Positions 1 through 5,586 of a DNA stretch of 7,032 nucleotides are shown here, piece after piece (positions within the stretch are counted from its first letter, which is position 1; each line of letters starts with the position of its first letter). The stretch is from Candidatus Hydrogenedentota bacterium (GTDB taxonomy: Bacteria; Hydrogenedentota; Hydrogenedentia; Hydrogenedentales; SLHB01). The stretch spans positions 1-7,032 of the forward strand of contig JAHDWY010000240.1 in assembly GCA_023384315.1 (NCBI GenBank). Direction: 5' to 3'. The notes beneath the pieces are model-generated. The model ran no database searches. It saw only the letters and a list, made by a program, of their open reading frames with translations, and had not been told where the DNA came from. Both the position numbers and the translations under genes were made by a program.

Positions 1-498
1 GACGCGTTCCACAAGATTAGCACCGGCGATGGCCGCTCCCGCGTCGACCGAGGCCTCCACGTCAGCTACATCGCCCACGAAGGTGGTATAGCCCTTCCCG
101 CCGATGTGGTTGGCGAGGTGCAAGGTAATGAGCCGGACCGGCGCGGCCTTGCATGCGGCGTCGGCGGCTTCCACGATCATGGCAGCGGACCGGGTTTCGA
201 GTACTCCCACGGCGTCCAGGGACGGAATCGGCGCATCACCCTTAATCGCGGGGAGCACTTGATCGTGGAGATTGGCCAGGACAAAGGACTCAATGACGCA
301 GTCTGCCCCCGCAGCCTCCACTGCGGCACGAACGGAAGCATCCACAGCGGCCACCTCGCCTGTGACGAGGGACATGTATTTGCCCGGGGTGATCGGACGC
401 GACTCGATGAGGTCCACGGGCGCGGCCTTTACCATCGCATCGCTCGCGCGGATGCCCACAGCTATCGAATCGAACTCGACCATCCCTAGAACGGACAT
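1..498 (-). CDS. PduT-like tandem-domain BMC shell protein (BMC-T), C-terminus cut by window edge
   Basis: Trimer-forming microcompartment shell protein; each chain carries two fused BMC domains and three chains make a pseudohexameric tile. In the 166 visible codons, domain 1 spans about residues 3-85 and domain 2 starts near 95 (AVGVLET) and runs off the edge. Compared with Salmonella PduT as I remember it (about 184 aa), roughly 10-20 residues are missing. Shared PduT landmarks are SRPITPGKY (33-41), FVLANLHDQVLPAI (72-85) and HIGGKGY (131-137). PduT holds a 4Fe-4S cluster at its threefold axis through Cys38 (ICPGK); here the aligned residue is Thr37 (ITPGK), so that cluster ligand is absent. 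The ATG at 498 has a ribosome site GAAGGA six bases upstream. The gene follows the aldehyde dehydrogenase after a 207-bp repeat-rich gap on the same strand. Family assignment is secure; the transported species is not known. Confidence 0.93.
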   Translation of the reverse strand, partial: MSVLGMVEFDSIAVGIRASDAMVKAAPVDLIESRPITPGKYMSLVTGEVAAVDASVRAAVEAAGADCVIESFVLANLHDQVLPAIKGDAPIPSLDAVGVLETRSAAMIVEAADAACKAAPVRLITLHLANHIGGKGYTTFVGDVADVEASVDAGAAIAGANLVERV

Positions 499-520
499 GA
501 TGTTTCCTTCGCCCTGAAAT

Positions 521-586
521 TCGGGGATATTTCTATGGACGGTATGGACGTGATGGACGATATGGACATTGAAGCATCGGGGATAT
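521..586. repeat. 9-bp tandem repeat (x4) flanked by a 10-bp direct repeat
   Basis: Four 9-bp units with core ATGGAC occupy 534-569: tatggacgg, tatggacgt, gatggacga, tatggacat. They are bracketed by two identical 10-bp copies of tcggggatat at 521-530 and 577-586. The array lies in the gap between the aldehyde dehydrogenase and the trimer shell gene, upstream of the latter's ribosome site. Its period of nine is a multiple of three and would translate to a short repeat, but no coding gene is supported here. Function is unknown; it looks like a dispersed genome repeat. Confidence 0.7.
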
Positions 587-636
587 CTCCAAAAAGCTGA
601 GACTTGCGCATTATACTTCGCCGCCTCCTACCAATC

Positions 637-664
637 CCGCAATCCGCAATCCGCAATCCGCAAT
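637..664. repeat. 7-bp tandem repeat ccgcaat (x4, perfect)
   Basis: Four exact tandem copies of the heptamer ccgcaat (637-643, 644-650, 651-657, 658-664), with a partial copy just before. On the minus strand this reads as attgcgg repeats. It lies just downstream of the aldehyde dehydrogenase stop, next to a second heptamer array. Heptamer arrays of this look are common in intergenic DNA of some uncultured planctomycete-like genomes; this statement is from memory and no role is known. Confidence 0.75.
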
Positions 665-675
665 CGTCTTCTCCT

Positions 676-707
676 CCTCCAGCCTCCGGTCTCCAGCCTC
701 CAGCCTC
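676..707. repeat. 7-bp tandem repeat cctccag (about 4.5 copies, imperfect)
   Basis: Heptamer units cctccag, cctccgg, tctccag, cctccag and a partial cctc run from 676 to 707. The last partial unit overlaps the TGA stop of the aldehyde dehydrogenase gene at 706-708, so the array abuts or slightly invades the gene end. Pyrimidine-rich on the plus strand, purine-rich on the transcribed (minus) RNA. No terminator-like T run is visible here. Confidence 0.65.
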
Positions 708-2040
708 ATACAATCCGAAACGAATCGACCAGCGTACACCGTCGTTCGCGGGTGAAACTGATGGGAGAGGTCATGCCTTCGCCGGTGGGGCTGGCGATGG
801 TGAAGGACGTGTAGCCTTCGCCGCCCATGCCGAGGCCCGCGAAGGTAGGGCCGTTCTTCACGAAGATAGAACAGTTGATGCGCCGGGCCATGATGCTGAG
901 CTTGTCGATGTTGCGGGAGTGCATGGTGGCCGTGTGGCGGCGTCCGCCCTCGTACGCGACGGCCAGTTCAATGGCTTCGTCCACGTTCGCCACGCGGACG
1001 ATAGGCATGACCGGCATGAGCTGCTCCGTCCAGGGCAAGGCGTGATCGCGGTCTACCTCGCATATTGCGAGCCGGGTTTCGGGGACCGCGTCAATGCCGA
1101 TCTCGCGCAGAATGAGGCTGGCGTCCTTGCCGATCCAGCGCTTGTTGATGACGCCGCGGCGGCCGTCGCGCGATTCGAAGATGACGCCACATAGCCGTTC
1201 GATGTCCTGTCCCGCGACTTCCACGCAGCCGTTGGCGACCATGTGGCGCTTCAGTTCGTCGGCCACGGACGCAACGACAACGACCTCCTTCTCCGCCGTG
1301 CAGATGATGTTGTTGTCGAGGGACGCGCCATCGACAATGGCCTTCGCGGCCTTCGGGATGTCGGCCGTCTCATCAACCACCGCCGGGGGATTGCCGGGTC
1401 CTGCCGCGATGACTTTCTTGCCCGACAACATGGCTTCGCGCACAACGCCGGGTCCGCCGGTTACGCAGAGCAGGGCTACGCCGGGATGCCGCATCAAGGC
1501 TTGCGCCGTCGCGATGCTCGGATCGGAGACGGCAGATAGCAATCCATCAGGCCCACCTGCTTCGACCACGGCCGCATTCAGCACGTCGACGCAGCGAATG
1601 GAACATCGTTTCGCCGCGGGATGGGCGTTGAACACGACGGCATTCCCGCCGCTGAGCATGGCGATGGAGTTGTTGATGACGGTCTCCGTCGGATTGGTCG
1701 TGGGGATAATCGAGCCGATGACACCGTGGGGCGCGCGTTCCATCAGCATGAGGCCGTGATCGCCGCTCTTCGCGCGGGGTTCCAGCATCTCCGGGCCGGG
1801 GGTCTTGATGGTGACCAGCAGGTTCTTTTTCACCTTGTCCACCGCGCGACCAAGACCGGTCTCCTCCACGGCGAGAACGGACAGCTCTTTCACATGCGCC
1901 TTCGTCGCGGCGCGCATGGCGTCGACTATGCGGTACCGGAGGTCGAGGGAGCACTGCTCCATCTGCTCGAAGGCGCGGCGCGCCCGCGCGACGGCGGCGT
2001 CGACATTGGGATGTGAAGCGTCTTTTAACATGTCACTCAT
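706..2040 (-). CDS. pduP: PduP-like CoA-acylating aldehyde dehydrogenase of a microcompartment
   Basis: Converts an aldehyde plus CoA and NAD+ to acyl-CoA and NADH; in metabolosomes this enzyme consumes the toxic aldehyde inside the shell. The 444-aa protein matches PduP throughout: PTTNPTET (113-120), TGGPG (194-198), GAS-LDNN then catalytic Cys247 in NIICTAEK, EQLMPVMP (339-346), FVKNGP (393-398) and GGEGYTSFTIASPTGEG (406-422). It ends at the same point as PduP (SFRIV against GFSIR). Canonical Salmonella PduP has about 30 extra N-terminal residues holding the amphipathic encapsulation peptide; here homology begins almost at once (NVDAAVARARRAFEQ from residue 12). No upstream in-frame start exists before a stop at 2083-2085. 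The start shares ATGA with the stop of the upstream protease gene and lacks a clear ribosome site, so coupled translation is likely. A second ATG lies three codons in. Aldehyde chain length cannot be told. Confidence 0.93.
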   Translation of the reverse strand: MSDMLKDASHPNVDAAVARARRAFEQMEQCSLDLRYRIVDAMRAATKAHVKELSVLAVEETGLGRAVDKVKKNLLVTIKTPGPEMLEPRAKSGDHGLMLMERAPHGVIGSIIPTTNPTETVINNSIAMLSGGNAVVFNAHPAAKRCSIRCVDVLNAAVVEAGGPDGLLSAVSDPSIATAQALMRHPGVALLCVTGGPGVVREAMLSGKKVIAAGPGNPPAVVDETADIPKAAKAIVDGASLDNNIICTAEKEVVVVASVADELKRHMVANGCVEVAGQDIERLCGVIFESRDGRRGVINKRWIGKDASLILREIGIDAVPETRLAICEVDRDHALPWTEQLMPVMPIVRVANVDEAIELAVAYEGGRRHTATMHSRNIDKLSIMARRINCSIFVKNGPTFAGLGMGGEGYTSFTIASPTGEGMTSPISFTRERRCTLVDSFRIV

Positions 2041-2855
2041 GACGGGGACGAACCAATTAAACCCGCAACAACCAGCACCGCATTATACGAAACGTGCGCC
2101 ACCATGGAAGGGAAAATCGAGCCGGACCACTGACGCAAGCCGGTGAATATCCCGCCCATGATCGTTACGACGATTACGCCCGTCCAATCGCCGACCAATT
2201 GGGGCGCATGGACAAGTCCGAACCACACGACCACTACGACTATGGCTACGGAAGTGCCCGCGAGTCGCTTAAGCGCGCCATAGAGAAATCCACGGTAGTA
2301 CAACTCTTCAAGTGCCGGGAGCGCAACCGCAATCAAGGCGAAATAGGGCGACAAGGTCGGCTGGCCTCCCTCTTCCGACGGGGGATCGAAAACAAGGTCC
2401 ATGATGGCGCCTTCGCCCGTGGAGAGAAAACTCATCAGAATACCCGCGACCACCGCAAGTCCGAGTCCAGCGGCGCCGCAATACGCCAGCTTTCGCCACG
2501 AAACCGCGCGTAACGCAAAGGCTTCCCGTAGCGGTATGCAGTATTTCCTCGAACCGAAATACCATATGACGACGAGCGTTCCCAGCCAGGAGAAGGTCAT
2601 GGCGGGCAGCAGATACTGAACTCGAATTTCCATTGCGGCGGGATTGAATCCGGAAACGCCAAACAAGACCGCGAGTGTCAGGAACGATAGCCCGAGTTCG
2701 ATTGCCCAGATGATGCCGACAGCAGTCGCAAGATCTCTCCAGCCTGGCTCGGTGCGGACTCGAGCAACGGCGGTCCCGTCAGTCTGAAGTTGTCCGCCGT
2801 CGACGGACTCGGCCTTTCCCGGGTCTTTCCGTTCCTCGATACCGTCATCCGTCAT
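2037..2855 (-). CDS. CPBP-family intramembrane metalloprotease (Abi/Rce1-like) inside the BMC operon
   Basis: A 272-aa multi-pass membrane protein of the CPBP family (CAAX proteases and bacteriocin-processing enzymes). All the active-site motifs are present: EE-x3-R as E183, E184, R188 in ALEELYYRGFLYG; FxxxH as F212 to H216 in FGLVH; and HxxxN as H254 to N258 in VAHVSYN. A hydrophilic, charged N-terminal tail of about 38 residues precedes the first membrane segment (about 43-68). Further segments fall near 79-100, 123-145, 170-182, 200-216 and 220-238, with a last one near 255-267. The gene overlaps the end of the pentamer gene by 11 bp and its TGA overlaps the aldehyde dehydrogenase ATG, so it is locked into the shell operon. 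Its ribosome site is weak. CPBP proteins are not a usual BMC component; substrate and role are unknown. It could process or anchor a compartment protein, or be an unrelated passenger. Confidence 0.9.
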   Translation of the reverse strand: MTDDGIEERKDPGKAESVDGGQLQTDGTAVARVRTEPGWRDLATAVGIIWAIELGLSFLTLAVLFGVSGFNPAAMEIRVQYLLPAMTFSWLGTLVVIWYFGSRKYCIPLREAFALRAVSWRKLAYCGAAGLGLAVVAGILMSFLSTGEGAIMDLVFDPPSEEGGQPTLSPYFALIAVALPALEELYYRGFLYGALKRLAGTSVAIVVVVVWFGLVHAPQLVGDWTGVIVVTIMGGIFTGLRQWSGSIFPSMVAHVSYNAVLVVAGLIGSSPS

Positions 2856-3141
2856 GCTTGCGCCATTTGGTCTGGCCTTCGACGTCCCAGGAGTCGACGA
2901 TGGCCATGATCACCGCGTCGCTCGGGCGGTCCTTCGTGGCCTCGGTCATGCGTGCGGAACTGCCGGACGCGACGAGCACGACTTCGCCGACTCCGGCGCC
3001 GACGGCATCCACCGCAACCACGTAGGCGCCGGTGTCTTTCGCATCGAGATCGAGAATGCGCACTACGAGGAATTTACGGCCTTCAAGGGTCGCCTCTTTC
3101 GCGGTCGATACGACGGTTCCGGCTACTCGGCCAATCTGCAT
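2845..3141 (-). CDS. EutN/CcmL-family pentameric shell vertex protein (BMC-P)
   Basis: Pentamer protein that caps the twelve vertices of the icosahedral shell. The 98-aa chain has the family's N-terminal MQIGRVAGTVVST and the core AVDAVGAGVGEVVLVASGSSAR (about 43-64), followed by ATKDRPSDAVIMAIVD, all typical of EutN/CcmL (usual length 85-100 aa). The C-terminal tail WDVEGQTKWRKHDG is charged and slightly long. The ATG at 3141 has a strong ribosome site AAGGAG (3152-3147) five bases upstream. Its last 11 bp overlap the start of the CPBP protease. The gene follows BMC-H after a gap holding a perfect inverted repeat. One pentamer paralogue is seen here; others may lie outside the window. Confidence 0.94.
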   Translation of the reverse strand: MQIGRVAGTVVSTAKEATLEGRKFLVVRILDLDAKDTGAYVVAVDAVGAGVGEVVLVASGSSARMTEATKDRPSDAVIMAIVDSWDVEGQTKWRKHDG

Positions 3142-3157
3142 GTGGGCTCCTTGTTGT

Positions 3158-3327
3158 GGAATAACATCCCCCTTGATCCCCCTTCGAAGGGGGTATAGCG
3201 CCCGGTGATCGCCAATTGGTATTCACCCTGACTATAGCGCCATACGGGGTCTTCGTTGTCCCCAATGCAACGCGAAGCGTTGCAGTCAATTCCCCCTTCG
3301 AAGGGGGATCAAGGGGGATGTTATTCC
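3158..3327. repeat. Perfect 36-bp inverted repeat with palindromic ends, MITE/REP-like element
   Basis: The segment 3158-3193 is repeated exactly, in reverse complement, at 3292-3327 (36 of 36 bases), enclosing a 98-bp spacer. The inner end of each arm is a 16-bp perfect palindrome, cccccttcgaaggggg (3178-3193 and 3292-3307). The spacer also holds a 9-bp direct repeat tatagcgcc (3194-3202 and 3233-3241) and a small hairpin. The unit nearly fills the gap between BMC-H and BMC-P, starting six bases upstream of the BMC-P ribosome site and ending eight bases beyond the BMC-H stop. It contains no credible gene. It resembles a non-autonomous inverted-repeat element or paired REP units; in RNA it would fold into a very strong long-arm stem. 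Confidence 0.85.
3266..3284. other. Small 8-bp-stem hairpin inside the inverted-repeat element
   Basis: tgcaacgc, a gaa triloop and gcgttgca form a perfect 8-bp stem in the spacer of the 36-bp inverted repeat. No T-run follows on either strand, so it is not a classical intrinsic terminator. It may aid folding of the element or stabilise the 3' end of BMC-H mRNA; this is inference. Confidence 0.5.
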
Positions 3328-3335
3328 TGCGCAGT

Positions 3336-3641
3336 CTACCGCTTTGATTCCTTGGCGGCTTCGTCTTTGCGGCCCAGGGGCAACGCGGTATCCACATTCG
3401 CATGGGGCCGCGGAATGATGTGGACGCTCACCACTTCACCGACGGCGCGGGCGCCGCGTTCGCCGGCTTCGCACGCGGCCTTCACCGCTGCCACATCGCC
3501 CCGGACGATTGCGGTCACGTAACCGCCGCCGATTTTCTCGTAGCCGACCAATTCCACCTTGGCCGCTTTGACCATGGCGTCGGACGCCTCCACCATCGCG
3601 GCGAAGCCCCGCGTTTCCACCATTCCCAGTGCATCAGCCAT
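3336..3641 (-). CDS. Hexameric BMC shell protein (BMC-H, PduA/EutM/CcmK type)
   Basis: Main facet tile of the shell: a 101-aa single BMC-domain protein. It starts MADALGMVETRGF, has the lysine-bearing interface helix SDAMVKAAKVELVGYEK (about 20-36), the pore loop KIGGG (36-40), then VTAIVRGDVAAVKAA and VHIIPRPHANVD before a charged tail ending AAKESKR. The pore residue equivalent to PduA Ser40 is Gly39, giving a less side-chain-lined pore. The sequence is very close to the H. ochraceum hexamer Hoch_5815 as I remember it. The ATG at 3641 follows a ribosome site GGGAG (3653-3649) at seven bases. It lies between the stacked-trimer gene and the pentamer gene on the same strand and is surely part of the shell operon. 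Confidence 0.96.
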   Translation of the reverse strand: MADALGMVETRGFAAMVEASDAMVKAAKVELVGYEKIGGGYVTAIVRGDVAAVKAACEAGERGARAVGEVVSVHIIPRPHANVDTALPLGRKDEAAKESKR

Positions 3642-3690
3642 TGCGTTTCTCCCTTCAACCCCAACGAAAGTTCAATCTCAATTTCCATTC

Positions 3691-3717
3691 AAGGGACACC
3701 AGAGACATCAGGGACAA
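3691..3717. repeat. 9-bp imperfect tandem repeat (x3)
   Basis: Three 9-bp units aagggacac, cagagacat and cagggacaa lie in the 103-bp gap between the stacked-trimer gene and BMC-H, about 40 bp upstream of the BMC-H ribosome site. The period equals that of the array at 534-569, and both share a GGAC/GACA core, though the units differ. Short and imperfect, so support is modest. Confidence 0.45.
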
Positions 3718-3744
3718 GTACCCACCTACTGTTATCTATTGAGC

Positions 3745-4362
3745 CTAGGCATCCCGGCCGGAGAGGCCGTTGAGCGACTGGATTGCCGCTTCGCTGCCGA
3801 CGACCACGTCCGCTTCCTCGCCTCCCAGGTAGAGGCGGCCGAAGTTGCCGAAGGGCCGGATGTCGACCAAGGTAACCCGGCTGGCCTTCTCCGCCTCGTT
3901 GGCTGCCAGTATAGCGTAAAGGGCCGGCTGCGTCTCCAGAATGAAGAGGGTCTGTCCCGCGAGCAGCATGGAGCCGCTGCGGCTCTTGTTGATGAGGGAG
4001 GCGTGGTACGGGTCGACCTTGCGGATGACGGTGCTGGACGCGATGCGCGGCTTTTGCCGGTCGGACTCCTTCAGGCCGAGCGCATCGAGTACGGCCTGTC
4101 CTGCCTGGCGGACGTTGGCTTGGGATTCAGAGTGGACTTCGAGCGTCCCGAAGCTGCGTTCGACGACCTGAATAGCGGGGCGCACGTCGGTGGCTTTCAC
4201 GGCGATGTCGAGAAGCCGGACAATCTCCATGCCGGGCGCGACTTCGACGAAGAGGTTGGACATGCCCGCAACCGGCATGTAGCCCTGCACCGTGGACGCC
4301 ATGAAGGAGGCTAGTTGCTCCTGCAAGCTGTCGAGAATAATGTAACTGCGTAACTCCGCCAT
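3745..4362 (-). CDS. Stacked-trimer BMC shell protein with gated pore (BMC-T double, Hoch_5816-like)
   Basis: A 205-aa tandem BMC-domain shell protein of the class whose trimers dimerise face to face and have a large pore that opens and closes. N-terminal domain about residues 1-95 (MAELRSYIILDSLQ, EVAPGMEIVRLLDIAVKATDV); C-terminal domain about 107-200 (STVIRKVDPYHASLINKS, LFILETQPALYAILAANEA, FGRLYLGGEEADV). The Glu68-Arg69 pair in QVVERSFG matches the gate pair of H. ochraceum Hoch_5816 (E69, R70). The start at 4362 is chosen because it fits the family N-terminus; the ribosome site GGAGG lies only two bases upstream of it, an unusually short spacing. An alternative TTG further upstream has no ribosome site. 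First shell gene of the visible operon, 144 bp after ilvE, with no convincing promoter of its own in the gap. Confidence 0.92.
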   Translation of the reverse strand: MAELRSYIILDSLQEQLASFMASTVQGYMPVAGMSNLFVEVAPGMEIVRLLDIAVKATDVRPAIQVVERSFGTLEVHSESQANVRQAGQAVLDALGLKESDRQKPRIASSTVIRKVDPYHASLINKSRSGSMLLAGQTLFILETQPALYAILAANEAEKASRVTLVDIRPFGNFGRLYLGGEEADVVVGSEAAIQSLNGLSGRDA

Positions 4363-4384
4363 AACCTCCGCCTGATGCCGCAAA

Positions 4385-4412
4385 TTCGAAATACGAAGCA
4401 GGAAATCCGAAA
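4385..4412. repeat. 7-bp degenerate AT-rich tandem repeat (x4)
   Basis: Units ttcgaaa, tacgaag, caggaaa and tccgaaa (consensus TNCGAAA) run at 4385-4412, directly upstream of the first shell gene. The wider stretch also has 9-bp inverted arms attcgaaat (4384-4392) and atttcgaat (4416-4424), which could pair across a 23-nt loop. It is markedly AT-richer than its neighbours. The period matches the heptamer arrays at 637-664 and 676-707. No role is known. Confidence 0.5.
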
Positions 4413-4506
4413 CAAATTTCGAATGACCCAAATCTCTAAAACTAATGTCGAGATTGCGCCGATGCTCTTGTTATGAAGACGCAGCGCGATCCGAACATCA
4501 AGGACT

Positions 4507-5439
4507 CTAGTAAACCGGTGTGCACCAATGGGCGTACTTCGCGACTTTCCCCAGGACGATCTGGAAATAAAGATCCTGCAACTTCTTCGAGATCGGACCT
4601 GGTTCCCCGTTGCCGATCTTCCGGCGGTCGACCGAACGGACGGGGGCGACTTGCGCGCCCGTGCCGGTGAAGAAGACCTCGTCGGACACGTACAGCTCGG
4701 TCCGCGAGATGGCCCGTTCGATGACCGGGATGCCCAATTCCTCCGCGGCGATCTCCATGACTGTGTTGCGCGTGATCCCCACGAGGATGTCCGCCGTGGG
4801 CGGTGTAGTGATGAGTTTGCCATCCTGCACGATGAACAGGTTCATGGCGCTGCCTTCCGCGACGCTGCCGTCTTCGCGCAGGAAGATGGCCTCGTCAAAG
4901 CCCGCCTGCTTGGCTTCGCTCGATGCCAACGACGAGTTGATATAGCTGCCGACCGTCTTGGCGCGGCTGGGGATGGCATTGTCGGAGAGCCGCCGCCACG
5001 ACGACACGACCACGTCGAGCCCGGACGCGATGTCCACGTAGTCGCCCAGCTTCATGATCCAGCAGCAGAACCGGCTGTCCACGTCGTGAAGCTTCGGCCC
5101 GAGCGAATGTTCGCACTTGTATCCGATGGGCCGGATATACACGCCCTCGCGGAACTCGGACCGCTTGACCAGTTCGACGCAGATTTGTTCGATCTGTTCG
5201 CGGGACTCCTCCACGTTCATGCACAGGATGGAGAAGTTCCGGACGAACCGGTCCACGTGTTCCTTCAAACGGAAGATGAGGATGTTGTTGTCGTCGGGAC
5301 AGTGATACCCGCGGATACCCTCGAACAGGGCCGTGCCATAATTAAAGGAATGGGTCAGGATACTTACGTTCGCCTTCTCGATGGGGACGTAGTCCCCCTC
5401 GAAATACGCAATCGGACCCGGTTCCATCTTCTTCGCCAT
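4507..5439 (-). CDS. ilvE: Branched-chain amino acid aminotransferase (PLP fold type IV)
   Basis: Transfers the amino group between glutamate and the 2-keto acids of leucine, isoleucine and valine; a cytosolic PLP enzyme. The 310-aa length is standard. Seen motifs: SFNYGTALFEGIRGY (31-45), YIRPIGY (101-107), PLP-binding Lys161 in SRAKTVGSY, Glu195 in VAEGSAMNLF that contacts the PLP ring nitrogen, GITRNT (221-226) for the phosphate, and FFTGTGAQVAPV (256-267). This combination fits IlvE better than D-amino acid aminotransferase or aminodeoxychorismate lyase. The ATG at 5439 follows a ribosome site GGGAG at about eight bases. A promoter-like site lies about 150 bp upstream, and a divergent aminotransferase gene begins on the other side. 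It is co-directional with the shell genes, but 144 bp apart, so a functional link to the compartment is not shown. Confidence 0.93.
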   Translation of the reverse strand: MAKKMEPGPIAYFEGDYVPIEKANVSILTHSFNYGTALFEGIRGYHCPDDNNILIFRLKEHVDRFVRNFSILCMNVEESREQIEQICVELVKRSEFREGVYIRPIGYKCEHSLGPKLHDVDSRFCCWIMKLGDYVDIASGLDVVVSSWRRLSDNAIPSRAKTVGSYINSSLASSEAKQAGFDEAIFLREDGSVAEGSAMNLFIVQDGKLITTPPTADILVGITRNTVMEIAAEELGIPVIERAISRTELYVSDEVFFTGTGAQVAPVRSVDRRKIGNGEPGPISKKLQDLYFQIVLGKVAKYAHWCTPVY

Positions 5440-5494
5440 CTAAACTTCTCCCAAAACTCAGGGCGCACAGCCCCTGGACTTTTAAAGACCCCGG

Positions 5495-5519
5495 CTTGAA
5501 GCAACAAGATGCCTTCAAG
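5495..5519 (-). other. Hairpin in the ilvE leader
   Basis: On the minus strand CTTGAAG (5519-5513) and CTTCAAG (5501-5495) form a 7-bp stem around an 11-nt loop, in the untranslated leader about 55-80 nt upstream of the ilvE start. No T-run follows immediately and no leader peptide with its own stop was found, so classical attenuation is not supported. It may be incidental. Confidence 0.3.
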
Positions 5520-5586
5520 AGGACACGGCATCATGCACACACGCGGACCGGCTGATACCTCCAGGCACCGCGCACGGGATCGTACC

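Noticed and set aside
521..707. CRISPR array suggested by repeated short units
   Set aside because: Units are contiguous 7- or 9-mers without unique spacers and there are no cas genes; these are simple tandem repeats.
3083..3403. Short open frames across the 36-bp inverted repeat (Pro-Pro-Ser-Lys-Gly type peptides)
   Set aside because: They are translations of the repeat itself, overlap real shell genes in wrong frames, and lack ribosome sites.
4528..5499. Long plus-strand open frame (323 codons) antisense to ilvE
   Set aside because: Composition is His/Asp/Arg-rich, typical of a shadow frame in GC-rich DNA, and the opposite strand encodes a complete IlvE.
5440..5536. Possible leader peptide with an Ile-Leu-Leu-Leu run upstream of ilvE (attenuator)
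   Set aside because: The frame has no stop before the ilvE start and reads on inside ilvE. No ribosome site or terminator/antiterminator pair with a T-run is present.
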